Part shown: piece by piece, positions 18,849 through 27,954 of the stretch | Numbering within the stretch: the stretch's first letter is position 1 | How the letters are laid out: each line of letters starts with the position of its first letter | Assembly (NCBI RefSeq): GCF_000403355.2 | Contig: NZ_KE159646.1 | Span: 328,424 to 392,423, forward strand | DNA from: Adlercreutzia caecimuris B7 | GTDB lineage: Bacteria; Actinomycetota; Coriobacteriia; Coriobacteriales; Eggerthellaceae | Direction of reading: 5' to 3' | Length of the DNA stretch: 64,000 nucleotides | Position numbers and translations under genes: made by a program | Notes under the pieces: model-generated | Told to the model about the DNA's origin: nothing | The model's input: only the letters and a program-made list of their open reading frames with translations | The model's database searches: none

Positions 18849-19643
18849 GTGTCCTACAAGGTTCGCATCGACAGTTTCGAGGGCCCCTTCGACCTGCTTT
18901 TGTACCTGGTCAGCCGCCAGAAGGTGGATATCGGGGCTATTTCCATCACCGAGATCGCCGACCAGTACCTCGAAGAGGTGTCCCGCATGGACAGCCTCGA
19001 TCTGGACGTGGCGAGCGACTTTCTCCTGGTGGCCTCCACGCTGCTGGAGATCAAGGCCCAAAGCCTCATCCCCCGCGAGCGCACCGAGCTGGACGAGGAG
19101 TTCGCCGAGCTGGCTCCTTCCGAGGCTCGAGACATCCTGGTCGAGCGGCTCATGGAGTACAAGAAGTACAAGAACGCCGCCGCCGTGCTGCACAACCGCT
19201 TCATCGCCGAGGGCCGCATGCACACGCGCCCCTTCGGGCCCGACGCGTGCTTCCTGGGCCTCATGCCCGACTTTCTGGCCGGTGTCACCGTGGACGCGCT
19301 GGCCTACCAGGCGGCCGCGGCGCTGGCCCGGCGCGAGGTGTTCCTGCTGGAAAGCGAGCATATCGCCGCCAAGCCCATCCCCGTGGAGGTGCACGTGCGG
19401 GCCATTCACCAGCGCATCCGCAACCGCAAGAAGATGCGGTTCTCGGAGCTGGTGGGGCCCGAGACGCCCAAGGAGGTGCTGGTCGTCACGTTTCTGGCCA
19501 TTCTCGAGTTGTACAAGCGGGTGATGGTGAACCTCGTGCAGGACGAGGCCTTCGGCGACATTGCCATCGACTACATCGAGGGCTCCGGCGAGCTGAACCT
19601 GGAGGGCGACGACGCGCTGACGTCGGTGGGAGAGCAAGAGTAG
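18849..19643 (+). CDS. scpA: Condensin kleisin subunit ScpA
   Basis: 264 residues. The N-terminus FEGPFDLLLYLVSRQKVDIG is the kleisin signature that contacts the Smc neck. A central acidic helix region and a C-terminal winged-helix region (VTFLAILELYKR near 220) complete the family plan. With ScpB and Smc it forms the complex that organises and segregates the chromosome. The start is GTG, with GAGGG overlapping the end of the protease gene. scpB follows after 84 bases. Confidence 0.94.
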   Translation: MSYKVRIDSFEGPFDLLLYLVSRQKVDIGAISITEIADQYLEEVSRMDSLDLDVASDFLLVASTLLEIKAQSLIPRERTELDEEFAELAPSEARDILVERLMEYKKYKNAAAVLHNRFIAEGRMHTRPFGPDACFLGLMPDFLAGVTVDALAYQAAAALARREVFLLESEHIAAKPIPVEVHVRAIHQRIRNRKKMRFSELVGPETPKEVLVVTFLAILELYKRVMVNLVQDEAFGDIAIDYIEGSGELNLEGDDALTSVGEQE

Positions 19644-19727
19644 CCGCGCCTGCGTGCAGCGGCGCGAGCGCCCTGGCGGGGCCATGTGAGCTGTGGCGCG
19701 GGGTGCGATACGACGAAGGGATAGACG

Positions 19728-20801
19728 ATGTTTCAGGGATTGCAGGAGCACCAGCTGGCGGGGGCTCTGGAGGCCATGCTGTTCGTGACCGACGAGCCGG
19801 TGGGCACCATCGCCCTGGCCGAGATGCTGGAATGCGAGCCGGGCCAGGTGGAGGCGGCCCTCGTGGCTCTGCGTGAGAAGCTGGAGCGAGACGGGTCGGG
19901 CATCCAGCTGCGGGAGGTGGCTGGCGGCTGGCGGCTGTTCACGCACCCGGCCTACCATGAGCTCATCGAGAAGTACGTGCTGTCGTGGGACACCCGCAAG
20001 CTGTCGGCGGCGGCCATGGAGACCTTGGCCATCGTGGCCTACACCCAGCCAGTGACCCGCGCCGGGGTGGCCAGCGTGCGCGGCGTGAACTCCGACAGCC
20101 CCATCAACTCCCTGGTGGAGAAGGGGCTCGTGCGCGAGGTGGGCACGGCCGACACCCCGGGCAACCCCACCCTGTACGGCACCACCTGCGGCTTCCTGGA
20201 GAAGTTCGGCCTGCGCAGCCCGGCCGATTTGCCCGATCTGGCTGATTTCGCCCCCGACGAGGAGACGCGCCGGCTCATCACCGAGCGTCTGAGCGCCACC
20301 CGCGAGGATGTGGCCGTAAGCGATGAGCAGGCCCGCGGCATGGCCCGGGCCCTCATGGGGGAGGACGCGGCCGAGGGCGACGGCGAGGCGCTGCTCTTCG
20401 ATGAGGAGATGTACGCCGGCCTGGATGCCGCCGCCGCGTCGCTGACCGAGGCGCTGGATGTCGAGCGCGCCGGGACGGCCGAGCGCGCGGGGGCTGGCGA
20501 GGAGGGGCCTGAAGGCGAGAGCGCGTTCGGGGCGGCTGCGGATGTCGCGGGCGGCGAAGGCCTTGGGACGGTGGCCGCGACCATCGGAGGGGCCGCCGGC
20601 GAATTGCGAGCTGTCAGCGCCGGGGAAGCCGCTGGCGAATTGCGGGCTGTTCGCGCCGGGGAAGCCGCTGGCGAATTGCGGGCCGCCCGTCCCGGTGAGA
20701 AGTCCGCCGAGGCGATGTTCGCCGAAGCCATCGCCTCGACCCTCGGGGTGGTGGATAAGATCGATTTCGATTCCCTCACCTTCGAGACCGACGATGAGTA
20801 G
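19728..20801 (+). CDS. scpB: Condensin subunit ScpB with long C-terminal extension
   Basis: 357 residues; the usual length is near 200. Residues 1-180 hold the paired winged-helix domains, with typical RKLSAAAMETLAIVAYTQPVTR and YGTTCGFLEKFGL. The remaining 175 residues are acidic and Ala-rich, and include three tandem 12-residue units of the form AAGELRAVxAGE encoded by 36-base repeats. ScpB dimers bind ScpA and stimulate Smc. The extension has no known role. The gene is separated from rluB by a 297-base gap that contains a long inverted repeat. Confidence 0.92.
   Translation: MFQGLQEHQLAGALEAMLFVTDEPVGTIALAEMLECEPGQVEAALVALREKLERDGSGIQLREVAGGWRLFTHPAYHELIEKYVLSWDTRKLSAAAMETLAIVAYTQPVTRAGVASVRGVNSDSPINSLVEKGLVREVGTADTPGNPTLYGTTCGFLEKFGLRSPADLPDLADFAPDEETRRLITERLSATREDVAVSDEQARGMARALMGEDAAEGDGEALLFDEEMYAGLDAAAASLTEALDVERAGTAERAGAGEEGPEGESAFGAAADVAGGEGLGTVAATIGGAAGELRAVSAGEAAGELRAVRAGEAAGELRAARPGEKSAEAMFAEAIASTLGVVDKIDFDSLTFETDDE
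20592..20699 (+). repeat. Three 36-base tandem repeats inside scpB
   Basis: Units 20592-20627, 20628-20663 and 20664-20699 share GGCGAATTGCG and similar ends. They are in frame and encode a 12-residue repeat in the disordered ScpB tail. Confidence 0.85.
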
Positions 20802-20830
20802 CGAGTTTTGTTCCTCTTGCCCGCGAAATT

Positions 20831-20993
20831 GTGCAGCAAACTCCGCGAAGTAGATAGGGTGCAACGGTGTTGTCTCTGACAAGTAGCAAACGGCTAACCG
20901 CTATCTGGGGAAATGATCTTCCTCGGAGCTCTTTTTTGGGCTTCGTGGCGCGAGAAGATTGCGGCGGTGTCTATCTCGCGGAGTTTGCTGCGC
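20831..20993. repeat. Long inverted repeat between scpB and rluB
   Basis: Arms 20831-20848 and 20976-20993 pair at 17 of 18 positions (the exception is a wobble), and AGATAG/CTATCT continues the stem after a small shift. The spacer is 127 bases. Nothing else is recognisable in the 297-base gap except the rluB ribosome site. Confidence 0.75.
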
Positions 20994-21098
20994 AAAAAGG
21001 GCCGTTTCAGATACAGGAGCGGGGTGCTTCCCGCAAAAGGCGAATACTCCAGCAGATTTTGAATACGACCGGAAAACGAGAATCGGGGAGGCGTCAGA

Positions 21099-21926
21099 AT
21101 GGCTGAGATGCGCCTGCAGAAGTTTCTGGCACGGGCTGGGGTGGCCTCGCGTCGTCATGCCGAGGCTCTGATCGCCGCGGGGCATGTGACGGTCAACGGT
21201 GCGGTGGTAACCGAGATGGGCACCACGGTGGATCCCTCCGCCGATGCGGTGGCCGTGGATGGCGTGCCGGTGGCGCTTCCCGAGGAAGGGGCCACCTTCA
21301 TGCTGCACAAACCGGCCGGCTTCGTGACCACTATGAGCGATCCCCAGGGTCGGCCCACGGTGGCCGCGCTCATGGCCGACCCGCTGGCCGCGTACCCGGC
21401 GCTCTTTCCGGTGGGAAGGCTCGACGCCGACACCACGGGGCTGCTCCTGTTCACCACCGACGGCGAGCTGGGCCATGGGCTTCTGCATCCGCGCCGCCAT
21501 GTGGACAAGACCTATCTGGCGCTTGTGGAGGGCCGTCTGACCGACTACGATTTGCGTCGTCTGCGCGAGGGCCTCATGCTGGACGACGGGCCCACGCTGC
21601 CGGCTGGGGCCCGTTCGCTCGTCGGCGACGAGGCGCGGCGGGCCGAGCGGCTCATCGGGTCGGATGCGGCCGCGAGCGGTCGGCGCCAACGCCATGGCGG
21701 CAAGCGCAGCCGCGCCGCTCTGGCGGGGAAGAGCTCTTATGTGGAGGTGCGCCTGCGCGAGGGCCGCAAACGCCAGGTGCGCCGTATGCTGGAGGCGGTG
21801 GGGCATCCGGTCATCGCGCTGCACCGCGAGGCGTTCGGCCCGCTCGAGTTGGGAGACGTGCCCCGAGGAGAGGCGCGCCAGCTGACCGATGCCGAGGTGG
21901 CGGCCTTGAAGGAGCTTGCTTCCTAG
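21099..21926 (+). CDS. rluB: 23S rRNA pseudouridine synthase, RluB/RsuA family
   Basis: 275 residues. An N-terminal S4 RNA-binding domain (MRLQKFLARAGVASRRHAE) is followed by the catalytic core, with the active-site Asp in VGRLDADTTGLLLF and the C-terminal EGRKRQVRRMLEAVGHPV. The usual target of RluB is U2605 of 23S rRNA; RsuA/RluE specificity is possible. A basic insertion (about residues 190-210, GRRQRHGGKRS) precedes the last motif. GGGAGG precedes the ATG. scpA-scpB-rluB is a common operon order. Confidence 0.9.
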   Translation: MAEMRLQKFLARAGVASRRHAEALIAAGHVTVNGAVVTEMGTTVDPSADAVAVDGVPVALPEEGATFMLHKPAGFVTTMSDPQGRPTVAALMADPLAAYPALFPVGRLDADTTGLLLFTTDGELGHGLLHPRRHVDKTYLALVEGRLTDYDLRRLREGLMLDDGPTLPAGARSLVGDEARRAERLIGSDAAASGRRQRHGGKRSRAALAGKSSYVEVRLREGRKRQVRRMLEAVGHPVIALHREAFGPLELGDVPRGEARQLTDAEVAALKELAS

Positions 21927-22226
21927 CAGACGTGCTTTCGCCGGATTGGCCCTCGATGCCGATTCAACTGGTCGTTTCCTGTTCGGGGCGCTCCGGGCCC
22001 GGCTGTCCGCGGCCGTCCGCCCGTGCCGCGGCGCTCGCCCACGCGCATCCATGCTGAGGAGGCCTCACTCCATAGGCGGCGTCCATGGCGGCATCGGCAA
22101 ATCTGATCGAAACGCTCGTTATTTCCCCTTGTGCCGCCCTCTGCGGCGGCTATAATACGCGCCAGAGAAGGATACCGCTGCACTTGGGATAGGGCCCAAG
22201 GCGGCAGGATCGCAAAGGAGGCGCTC
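21927..22226 (+). other. 300-base gap: GC-rich palindromes and the panB leader
   Basis: Holds a CCGCGGC...GCCGCGG dyad near 22010-22035, the panB promoter, and a leader of about 60 bases. No ORF with coding character and no terminator with a T-run was seen after rluB. Confidence 0.5.
22129..22156 (+). promoter_or_regulatory. Promoter of the pan cluster
   Basis: TTGTGC (22129-22134), 16-base spacer, perfect TATAAT (22151-22156). The spacer contains a GCCGC-CCTCT-GCGGC dyad (about 22133-22147) that could be an operator. Confidence 0.7.
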
Positions 22227-23051
22227 ATGAGCGTTACAGTTTCCACATTCCAAACCATGAAGCAAAAAGGCGAGAAGATCTCGATGATCACCGCCTACGA
22301 CTACACCACGGCGCGCCTGGTGGACGAGGCCGGCATCGACTCCATCCTCGTCGGCGATTCCCTCGGCAACGTGATGCTGGGCCTGGGCGACACGGTGTCG
22401 GTGACCATGGAGGACATGATCCACCACGGCGCGGCGGTGGCCCGCGGCACGAAGAGGGCGCTCGTCGTCGTGGACATGCCGTTCATGTCCTACCAGGCAA
22501 GCGTATACGACGCGGTGGTGAACGCCGGCCGCCTTATGAAGGAGGCCCGTGCCAACGCTGTGAAGCTGGAGGGCGGCGTGGAGGTGGCCGACCGCATCCG
22601 CGCCATCGTGGCCGCCCAGATTCCCGTCTGCGCCCACATCGGGCTCACGCCCCAGGGCGTGAACGCCTTCGGCGGCTTCAAGGTACAGGGCAAAACGGCC
22701 GATTCCGCCCGCAAGCTGCTCGAAGACGCCCATGCCGTGGAAGAGGCCGGCGCCTTCGCCGTGGTGCTGGAGGCCATTCCCGCCGAGCTGGCCGCGCGCG
22801 TGTCGGCCGAGCTGACCATCCCCACCATCGGCATCGGGGCCGGGGCCGGCTGCGACGGCCAGGTGCTCGTGAACCAGGACATGCTCGGCATGTTCCACGA
22901 TTTCACGCCGAAGTTCGTGCGGCGCTTCGCCGAGGTGGGCGAGGTCATGAGGGGCGCCTACGCCGAGTACGACCGCTGCGTGAAGGACGGCTCCTTCCCG
23001 GCAGCCGAGCACTGCTACCAGGCGCCCGATGGCGTGCTCGAGAACCTGTAG
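22227..23051 (+). CDS. panB: 3-methyl-2-oxobutanoate hydroxymethyltransferase
   Basis: 274 residues. It makes ketopantoate from 2-oxoisovalerate and methylene-tetrahydrofolate. Family motifs are [32 protein letters not shown] (metal-binding Asp), and [21 protein letters not shown] longer in-frame extension exists upstream, but the ATG at 22227 has a perfect AAAGGAGG and the family N-terminus. First gene of panB-panC-panD, which are spaced by 9 and 3 bases. Confidence 0.95.
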   Translation: MSVTVSTFQTMKQKGEKISMITAYDYTTARLVDEAGIDSILVGDSLGNVMLGLGDTVSVTMEDMIHHGAAVARGTKRALVVVDMPFMSYQASVYDAVVNAGRLMKEARANAVKLEGGVEVADRIRAIVAAQIPVCAHIGLTPQGVNAFGGFKVQGKTADSARKLLEDAHAVEEAGAFAVVLEAIPAELAARVSAELTIPTIGIGAGAGCDGQVLVNQDMLGMFHDFTPKFVRRFAEVGEVMRGAYAEYDRCVKDGSFPAAEHCYQAPDGVLENL

Positions 23052-23060
23052 GAGGCCGTC

Positions 23061-23912
23061 ATGGAGATCATCGAAACCGTTGGGTCCATGAAGGCCCGAA
23101 TCGCCGCTTGGAAGGCCGAGGGGCTCACCGTGGGGCTCGTTCCCACCATGGGGTCGCTCCACGCCGGCCACGAGAGCCTGATGGATGCGGCCCGCGCTGC
23201 CTGCGACCGCGTGGTGGTGTCGGTGTTCGTGAACCCGCTGCAGTTCGGGCCCGACGAGGACTTCGACGCCTATCCCCGCGACATCGATCGCGACGGCGCC
23301 ATCTGCGATGCCCATGGGGTGGATGCGGTGTTCCATCCCACGGCCGAGGAGATGTATCTGCCGGCCCATAACACCTACGTGGTCATGGAAACGCTGACCG
23401 ACGCCCTGTGCGGCGCCTCGCGCCCGGGGCACTTCCGGGGCGTGTGCACCGTGGTGACGAAGCTGTTCAACATCGTCCAGCCCGACCGGGCCTTCTTCGG
23501 TCAGAAGGACGCCCAGCAGCTGGCCATCATCAAGCGCATGGTGGCCGACCTGAACATGAACGTGGCCGTGGTGGGTTGCCCCATCGTGCGCGAAGAGGAC
23601 GGTCTGGCCAAAAGCTCGCGCAACGCCTACCTGTCGCCCGAGGAGCGCCAGGCGGCCCTCGTGCTGTCCCGGGCCATCCGCGCCGGCGAGGCAGCCGTGG
23701 CCGCCGGCGAGCGCGACGGGGCGGCTCTGCGCGCCCTTATGGCGGCCATTGTGGAAGCCGAACCGCTCGCCCGCATCGACTACATCGAGGTGGTGGACGG
23801 CGCCACCATGCAGCCGACCGACCGCATCGGTGCCTCGGCCCTGATCGCCATGGCCGTCTATATCGGCTCCACGCGCCTCATCGATAATTTCCTGTACGAG
23901 GAAGAGGAGTAA
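23061..23912 (+). CDS. panC: Pantoate--beta-alanine ligase (pantothenate synthetase)
   Basis: 283 residues. It joins pantoate and beta-alanine with ATP. The class I nucleotidyl-transferase motifs are PTMGSLHAGHESL (HxGH) and LAKSSRNAYLSPEER (KMSKS equivalent); FVNPLQFGPDEDFDAYPR is also typical. GGAGG precedes the ATG. Its stop is three bases from the panD start. Confidence 0.95.
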   Translation: MEIIETVGSMKARIAAWKAEGLTVGLVPTMGSLHAGHESLMDAARAACDRVVVSVFVNPLQFGPDEDFDAYPRDIDRDGAICDAHGVDAVFHPTAEEMYLPAHNTYVVMETLTDALCGASRPGHFRGVCTVVTKLFNIVQPDRAFFGQKDAQQLAIIKRMVADLNMNVAVVGCPIVREEDGLAKSSRNAYLSPEERQAALVLSRAIRAGEAAVAAGERDGAALRALMAAIVEAEPLARIDYIEVVDGATMQPTDRIGASALIAMAVYIGSTRLIDNFLYEEEE

Positions 23913-23915
23913 CCC

Positions 23916-24311
23916 GTGCTGCTGAATGTGCTGAAGGGCAAGATCCACCGCGCCACCGTCGTGCAGGCCGAGCTGGATTACGTGGGCTCCATCACCATCG
24001 ATACGGCGCTCGCCGAGGCGGCCGGCATCATGGAGTACGAGCGTGTGCAGGTGGTGGACATCGACAACGGCAACCGCTTCGAGACCTATGTGATCGCCGG
24101 CGAGCCCGGCAGCGGCATGATCTGCGTGAACGGCGCCGCAGCCCACTGCGTGGAACCGGGCCATAAGGTGATCATCATGGCCTACGCGAGCATGACCCCC
24201 GAGGAGTTCGCCGACCCCGCCAACGCTCCGCGCGTGGTGTTCGTGGACGACGAGAACCGCGTCGCCCGCATCACCCGCTACGAGAGGCACGGGCGTTTGG
24301 AAGATATGTAG
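23916..24311 (+). CDS. panD: Aspartate 1-decarboxylase proenzyme
   Basis: 131 residues. It makes beta-alanine from aspartate. The self-cleavage site is Gly24-Ser25 (YVGS), which generates the pyruvoyl group. IHRATVV, the Tyr/Arg-rich core and [21 protein letters not shown] are family-typical. The start is GTG, with GAAGAGGAG at the end of panC as ribosome site. The three genes are surely co-transcribed. A large inverted repeat begins 12 bases after the stop. Confidence 0.94.
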   Translation: MLLNVLKGKIHRATVVQAELDYVGSITIDTALAEAAGIMEYERVQVVDIDNGNRFETYVIAGEPGSGMICVNGAAAHCVEPGHKVIIMAYASMTPEEFADPANAPRVVFVDDENRVARITRYERHGRLEDM

Positions 24312-24323
24312 AAGACGGACGAT

Positions 24324-24522
24324 CGGGCTTCCGGCCACCCGCGCTCGTCGTCCGCTTCGCGCTGATCCTGCTGCGAACGCAGCTCAAGGAAGCAGAGGAG
24401 ATGACGCACGCTCATCGGCACCTTCCCGGTATCGCTGCTGCTGAAGTGGAATCTGCTTCTTTCGCCGCTGCGTTCTTCGCAGGGCGCTCAGAGGCCGACG
24501 AGCGCGGGCAACCGGAAGCCCG
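24324..24522. repeat. Long inverted repeat between panD and panE
   Basis: Arms 24324-24350 and 24496-24522 pair at 24 of 27 bases; the only mismatches are a central triplet (CCA opposite CAA). Inside, a second imperfect pairing (CTGCGAACGCAG, AAGGAAGCAGA and their near-complements) continues the fold, so the whole 199 bases can form one giant hairpin. No ORF or T-run is visible. Confidence 0.8.
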
Positions 24523-24566
24523 GCGCTTTGGTGAAGTTGCCATTCTTAAATAACGAGGAGGCTCTT

Positions 24567-25508
24567 ATGAAGCCTATTGAAACAGTTGCCATTGTGGGGT
24601 TCGGGTCGCTCGGGGCGATGTATGCCGGGTGCTTCGGACGCGCCATGGGGGCCGACGGCGTGTTCGTCGTGGCCGATGAGGCGCGCACCGAGCGCTACCG
24701 GGCCGAGCCCACCGTGTTCAACGGCGAGCCCATCGCCGCCACCTACCTCACCTATGCCGAGGCGGCAGCGCGGGCGGCGACAACGCCCTTCGACGTGGTG
24801 CTCTACGCGGTGAAGTACGGCGCCCTGGCCGAGGCCATGGAACAGTCGGCGCCGCTCGTGGGGCCCGACACCGCCATCATCTCGGTTCTCAACGGGGTGA
24901 CGAGCGAGGAGGTGCTCGCCGAGCGGTTCGGGTGGGACCGGGTGCTTCTGTGCGTGGCCCAGCAGATGGACTCCCGCAAGGTGGGACCGGTGGTCACCGC
25001 CGGCTGCGTGGGGGTGCTCGCCCTGGGCGTGCGCGACGGCGAAAGCCCGGTGCAGCAGGCGAACCTCGCGCGGGTCACCGCCTGGCTCTCCGCCATTGAC
25101 CAGCCGTTCATCTGCCCTAAGGATATCCGCCACCAGCTGTGGGGCAAGCTCATCTGCAACGTGGGGGTGAACCAGGCCTGTGCGGTGTACGACTGCTGCT
25201 TTGACGGCATCCACGCCCCCGGCGAGGCCCGCGAGGCCATGATCGGGGCCATGGGGGAGGTGGCCGCGGTGGGCCGGGCCGAGGGCGTGGACCTCACCGA
25301 TGCGGACGTGGCCTATTGGCTCGGCATCATCGACCACCTGAACCCTGCGGGCATGCCCTCCCTGCGCCAGGATGTGCTGGCCCGCCGACCCACTGAGGTG
25401 GAGCTGTTCAGCGGCACCATCAACCGCCTCGGCGCCGCCCACGGCATCCCCACGCCGGTGAACGAGCGCTTCTACGCTGCCATCAAGGCGCTGGAAGCGA
25501 GCTGGTAG
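24567..25508 (+). CDS. panE: 2-dehydropantoate 2-reductase (ketopantoate reductase)
   Basis: 313 residues. It reduces ketopantoate to pantoate with NADPH. The Rossmann motif IVGFGSLGAMYAG is at the N-terminus. The C-terminal domain has the catalytic-Lys region WGKLICNVGVNQACAVY and PSLRQDVLARRPTEVE, ending GIPTPVNERFYAAIKAL. The ATG at 24567 is chosen over an upstream GTG because GAGGAG lies seven bases before it. It completes the pantoate branch with panB and panC, though the inverted repeat may separate its expression. Confidence 0.88.
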   Translation: MKPIETVAIVGFGSLGAMYAGCFGRAMGADGVFVVADEARTERYRAEPTVFNGEPIAATYLTYAEAAARAATTPFDVVLYAVKYGALAEAMEQSAPLVGPDTAIISVLNGVTSEEVLAERFGWDRVLLCVAQQMDSRKVGPVVTAGCVGVLALGVRDGESPVQQANLARVTAWLSAIDQPFICPKDIRHQLWGKLICNVGVNQACAVYDCCFDGIHAPGEAREAMIGAMGEVAAVGRAEGVDLTDADVAYWLGIIDHLNPAGMPSLRQDVLARRPTEVELFSGTINRLGAAHGIPTPVNERFYAAIKALEASW

Positions 25509-25528
25509 AGAAGCGCCCGCATCTTCTC

Positions 25529-25566
25529 AACGGGGCCGCTCCGCCGAGGGACGGCCCCGTTGCCTT
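25529..25566 (+). terminator. Terminator after panE
   Basis: Perfect ten-pair stem AACGGGGCCG/CGGCCCCGTT with a 13-base loop and a weak pyrimidine-rich tail. Confidence 0.6.
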
Positions 25567-25587
25567 CCTCTCTCACCTGGCCGTCCT

Positions 25588-25616
25588 TTGAGCCCGCGGC
25601 CGTTCAGTGTTACACT
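25588..25616 (+). promoter_or_regulatory. Promoter of kinase-binding protein pair 1
   Basis: TTGAGC (25588-25593), 17-base spacer, TACACT (25611-25616), about 35 bases before the start. Confidence 0.55.
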
Positions 25617-25656
25617 GTCGTTGGGAAAACGTCATCAGCCGGACAAGAGGATGCCC

Positions 25657-27954
25657 GTGAACCGAGGAAAGTACATCGCCATCGTGGCCGTAACGGTGCT
25701 GCTGATCACGGGGGCCGCCTGCGTGTATCTGGCGCAGCTGTCGGCCACGGTGAGCAACAACCTCATGACCTCGGTGGACGAGATTTCCCGCCATGACGTG
25801 GAGACCATCGAGGGTGCCTTGGATGACGCCTACGGGCGGTTGGACGCGGTGGTCAAGCGCATGGGGGTCTACGAGGTGCGCGACGTGCACGAGGCCCAGG
25901 AGCAGCTGAATTTGGAAGCCGCCTCGTCCAATTTGTTCAACGCCCTGTACCTCATCGACGACCAGGGCGTTCTCTACAGCAGCTCCTATCTCGTGCTGGA
26001 TGCCGACGAGCACAGCTACGACGAGCTGTTCAGGGGAGAGCGCGGTCATTTCGCCACGCTGTACGACGACGAGATGGGGCGCTTGGAAACCACCAAGGAG
26101 TCGCTCATCTTCGGCGTCGATCTGGACAACCTGCGCATCGGCGAGCATACCTTCGTGGGACTGCTCGGCCGCAGCGACCTGTCGGCCATTTCCAACCAGC
26201 TCGTCATCGAGAGCTTCGGCGACCAGGGCGTTTCCAGCGTGGTGGACGCCGAGGGGTACTACATCGTCAGCGCCAGCCCCGCCACCGACCTGGCCGGCCG
26301 TGACAACTTCTATGCCATGCTGGAATCCGGCTCCATCGAGGGCGGCGTCACCATCGAGGACGTGCGCCGCAACATCGCCGAGGGGGCCAGCTTCGTCATC
26401 AACTGCACGACCGGGGAAGGGGAGCGGCTCGTCATGTCCTTCGCGCCGGTGGAGGGCACTGCCTGGTCGTTCATCATGGCCGTGCCCACCGAGGTGTTCG
26501 CCCAGCGCTTCGCCCCGTTCATGGCCCTTACGGTGGGCATGATCACGGCCACCCTCGTGGTGGTGGGCATCATGATGGCCCTCATCCTGCGCTTCGTGCG
26601 CCAATCGGCGCGCGCCCGGGCCGAAGTGGCCGCCCGCACCGAGTTCCTCTCCAACATGAGCCACGAGATCCGCACGCCCTTAAACGGCATCATCGGCCTG
26701 AACCACCTGATGGAACGCCATATCGACGACAGGGAGGCCATGGCCGGCTACGTGAGCCGGCTCGGCAAGGCGGCCCAGTACCTGCTCTCGCTCGTGAACG
26801 ACATCTTGGACGTGTCGAAGCTGCAGGCGGGGAAGGTGACGCTCGTCCACGAGCCCTTCGACGCGATCGGGATGATCGAGAACGTGTGCGCCATGCAGCG
26901 CGAGCCCGTGGAGGTGCGAGGCATTCGCTTCGAGCGGAATTGCGACGGGGTGAGCCGCCCTCATCTGGTGGGCGACGAGGTGCGCATCAGCCAGGTGCTC
27001 ATGAACATCCTGTCCAACGCCGTGAAGTTCACCCCCGAGGGCGGCACCATCACGCTGACGGCGAGCGAGTTCGTGGCCGCGTCGGGGCGCGAGGCCCAGC
27101 TGACCATTGCCGTTGCCGATACCGGCTGTGGCATGACGCCGGAATTCCAGCGGCAGATCTTCGACGTGTTCACCCAGGAGCGCAACAGTAACAGCGAGTC
27201 CCAGAAGGGCACCGGGCTCGGCATGTCCATCAGCTACCTGCTGGTGCAGCAGATGGGCGGCACCCTGACGGTGGAGAGCACGCTGGGCGAGGGATCCTGT
27301 TTCACGGTGAAGCTGCCCCTGCCCCTGGATCCGGCCCGCTGCGACGACACAGCGGCTGAGGGGGCTGCGGGGCAGGCGGCCGAGGAGCCTTCTGCGGAGG
27401 AAGCGGCCCGCGCGGAGGCGACGGGCGCGGCGGTCGCGGTTAGGAAAGCTACCGCTGGGGGAGCGGATGCCGATTCTGCGAACGTGGAGGCTGTCGCAGC
27501 CGAGGGTGCGGATGCAACGACAGGCGAGCTGGCGGCCGCCGAGGCGCCTGAGCCGGTCGCGAGCGCGCCGGTGGAGATTCTCGTGGCCGAGGACAACGAG
27601 CTGAACGCCGACATCATCGCGAGCATCCTCACCGAAGAGGGCTTCTCGGTCACGGTGGCCTGCAACGGCGCCGAGGCTGTGGCCGTCTTCGAGGCGTCGG
27701 CGGCGGGACACTTCGCCGCCATCTTCATGGATGCCCAGATGCCGGTTATGGACGGCTACGCGGCGGCCCGGGCCATCCGCGATCTGCCCCGCGACGATGC
27801 GGGCACGGTGCTCATCTTCGCCTGTACCGCCTCCACGTTCGAGGAGGACCGCCGCCGGGCCTTAGATGCGGGCATGGACGATTTCCTGCCCAAGCCCCTG
27901 AACGTGGGGCTCATGCTGCAGAAGTTGGAAGCCGTGCGAAAGGGGCTGTCATGA
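25657..27954 (+). CDS. Hybrid sensor histidine kinase/response regulator, pair 1
   Basis: 765 residues. TM1 is at about 8-28 and an extracellular sensor region at about 30-290. TM2 is at about 295-320. HisKA with SHEIRTPLNG (phosphorylated His near residue 335) is at about 325-395, and HATPase with NILSNAVKFTPEGG, DTGCGMTPEFQ and GTGLGMSISYL at about 430-560. A linker rich in Ala and Glu follows (about 570-635), then a receiver domain with AEDN, the acceptor Asp in FMDAQMPVMDG and the Lys in LPKPLN. An ATG at 25651 abuts the AAGAGG ribosome site, whereas the GTG at 25657 has a six-base gap, so I prefer GTG. Its stop overlaps the next gene (ATGA). No output DNA-binding domain is nearby. Confidence 0.88.
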   Translation: MNRGKYIAIVAVTVLLITGAACVYLAQLSATVSNNLMTSVDEISRHDVETIEGALDDAYGRLDAVVKRMGVYEVRDVHEAQEQLNLEAASSNLFNALYLIDDQGVLYSSSYLVLDADEHSYDELFRGERGHFATLYDDEMGRLETTKESLIFGVDLDNLRIGEHTFVGLLGRSDLSAISNQLVIESFGDQGVSSVVDAEGYYIVSASPATDLAGRDNFYAMLESGSIEGGVTIEDVRRNIAEGASFVINCTTGEGERLVMSFAPVEGTAWSFIMAVPTEVFAQRFAPFMALTVGMITATLVVVGIMMALILRFVRQSARARAEVAARTEFLSNMSHEIRTPLNGIIGLNHLMERHIDDREAMAGYVSRLGKAAQYLLSLVNDILDVSKLQAGKVTLVHEPFDAIGMIENVCAMQREPVEVRGIRFERNCDGVSRPHLVGDEVRISQVLMNILSNAVKFTPEGGTITLTASEFVAASGREAQLTIAVADTGCGMTPEFQRQIFDVFTQERNSNSESQKGTGLGMSISYLLVQQMGGTLTVESTLGEGSCFTVKLPLPLDPARCDDTAAEGAAGQAAEEPSAEEAARAEATGAAVAVRKATAGGADADSANVEAVAAEGADATTGELAAAEAPEPVASAPVEILVAEDNELNADIIASILTEEGFSVTVACNGAEAVAVFEASAAGHFAAIFMDAQMPVMDGYAAARAIRDLPRDDAGTVLIFACTASTFEEDRRRALDAGMDDFLPKPLNVGLMLQKLEAVRKGLS

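Noticed and set aside
18144-20882. A 912-codon open frame on the minus strand across the M50 protease, scpA and scpB
   Set aside because: It is antisense to three well-recognised genes; its translation is His/Gly/Leu-rich without domains, the usual by-product of high GC content.
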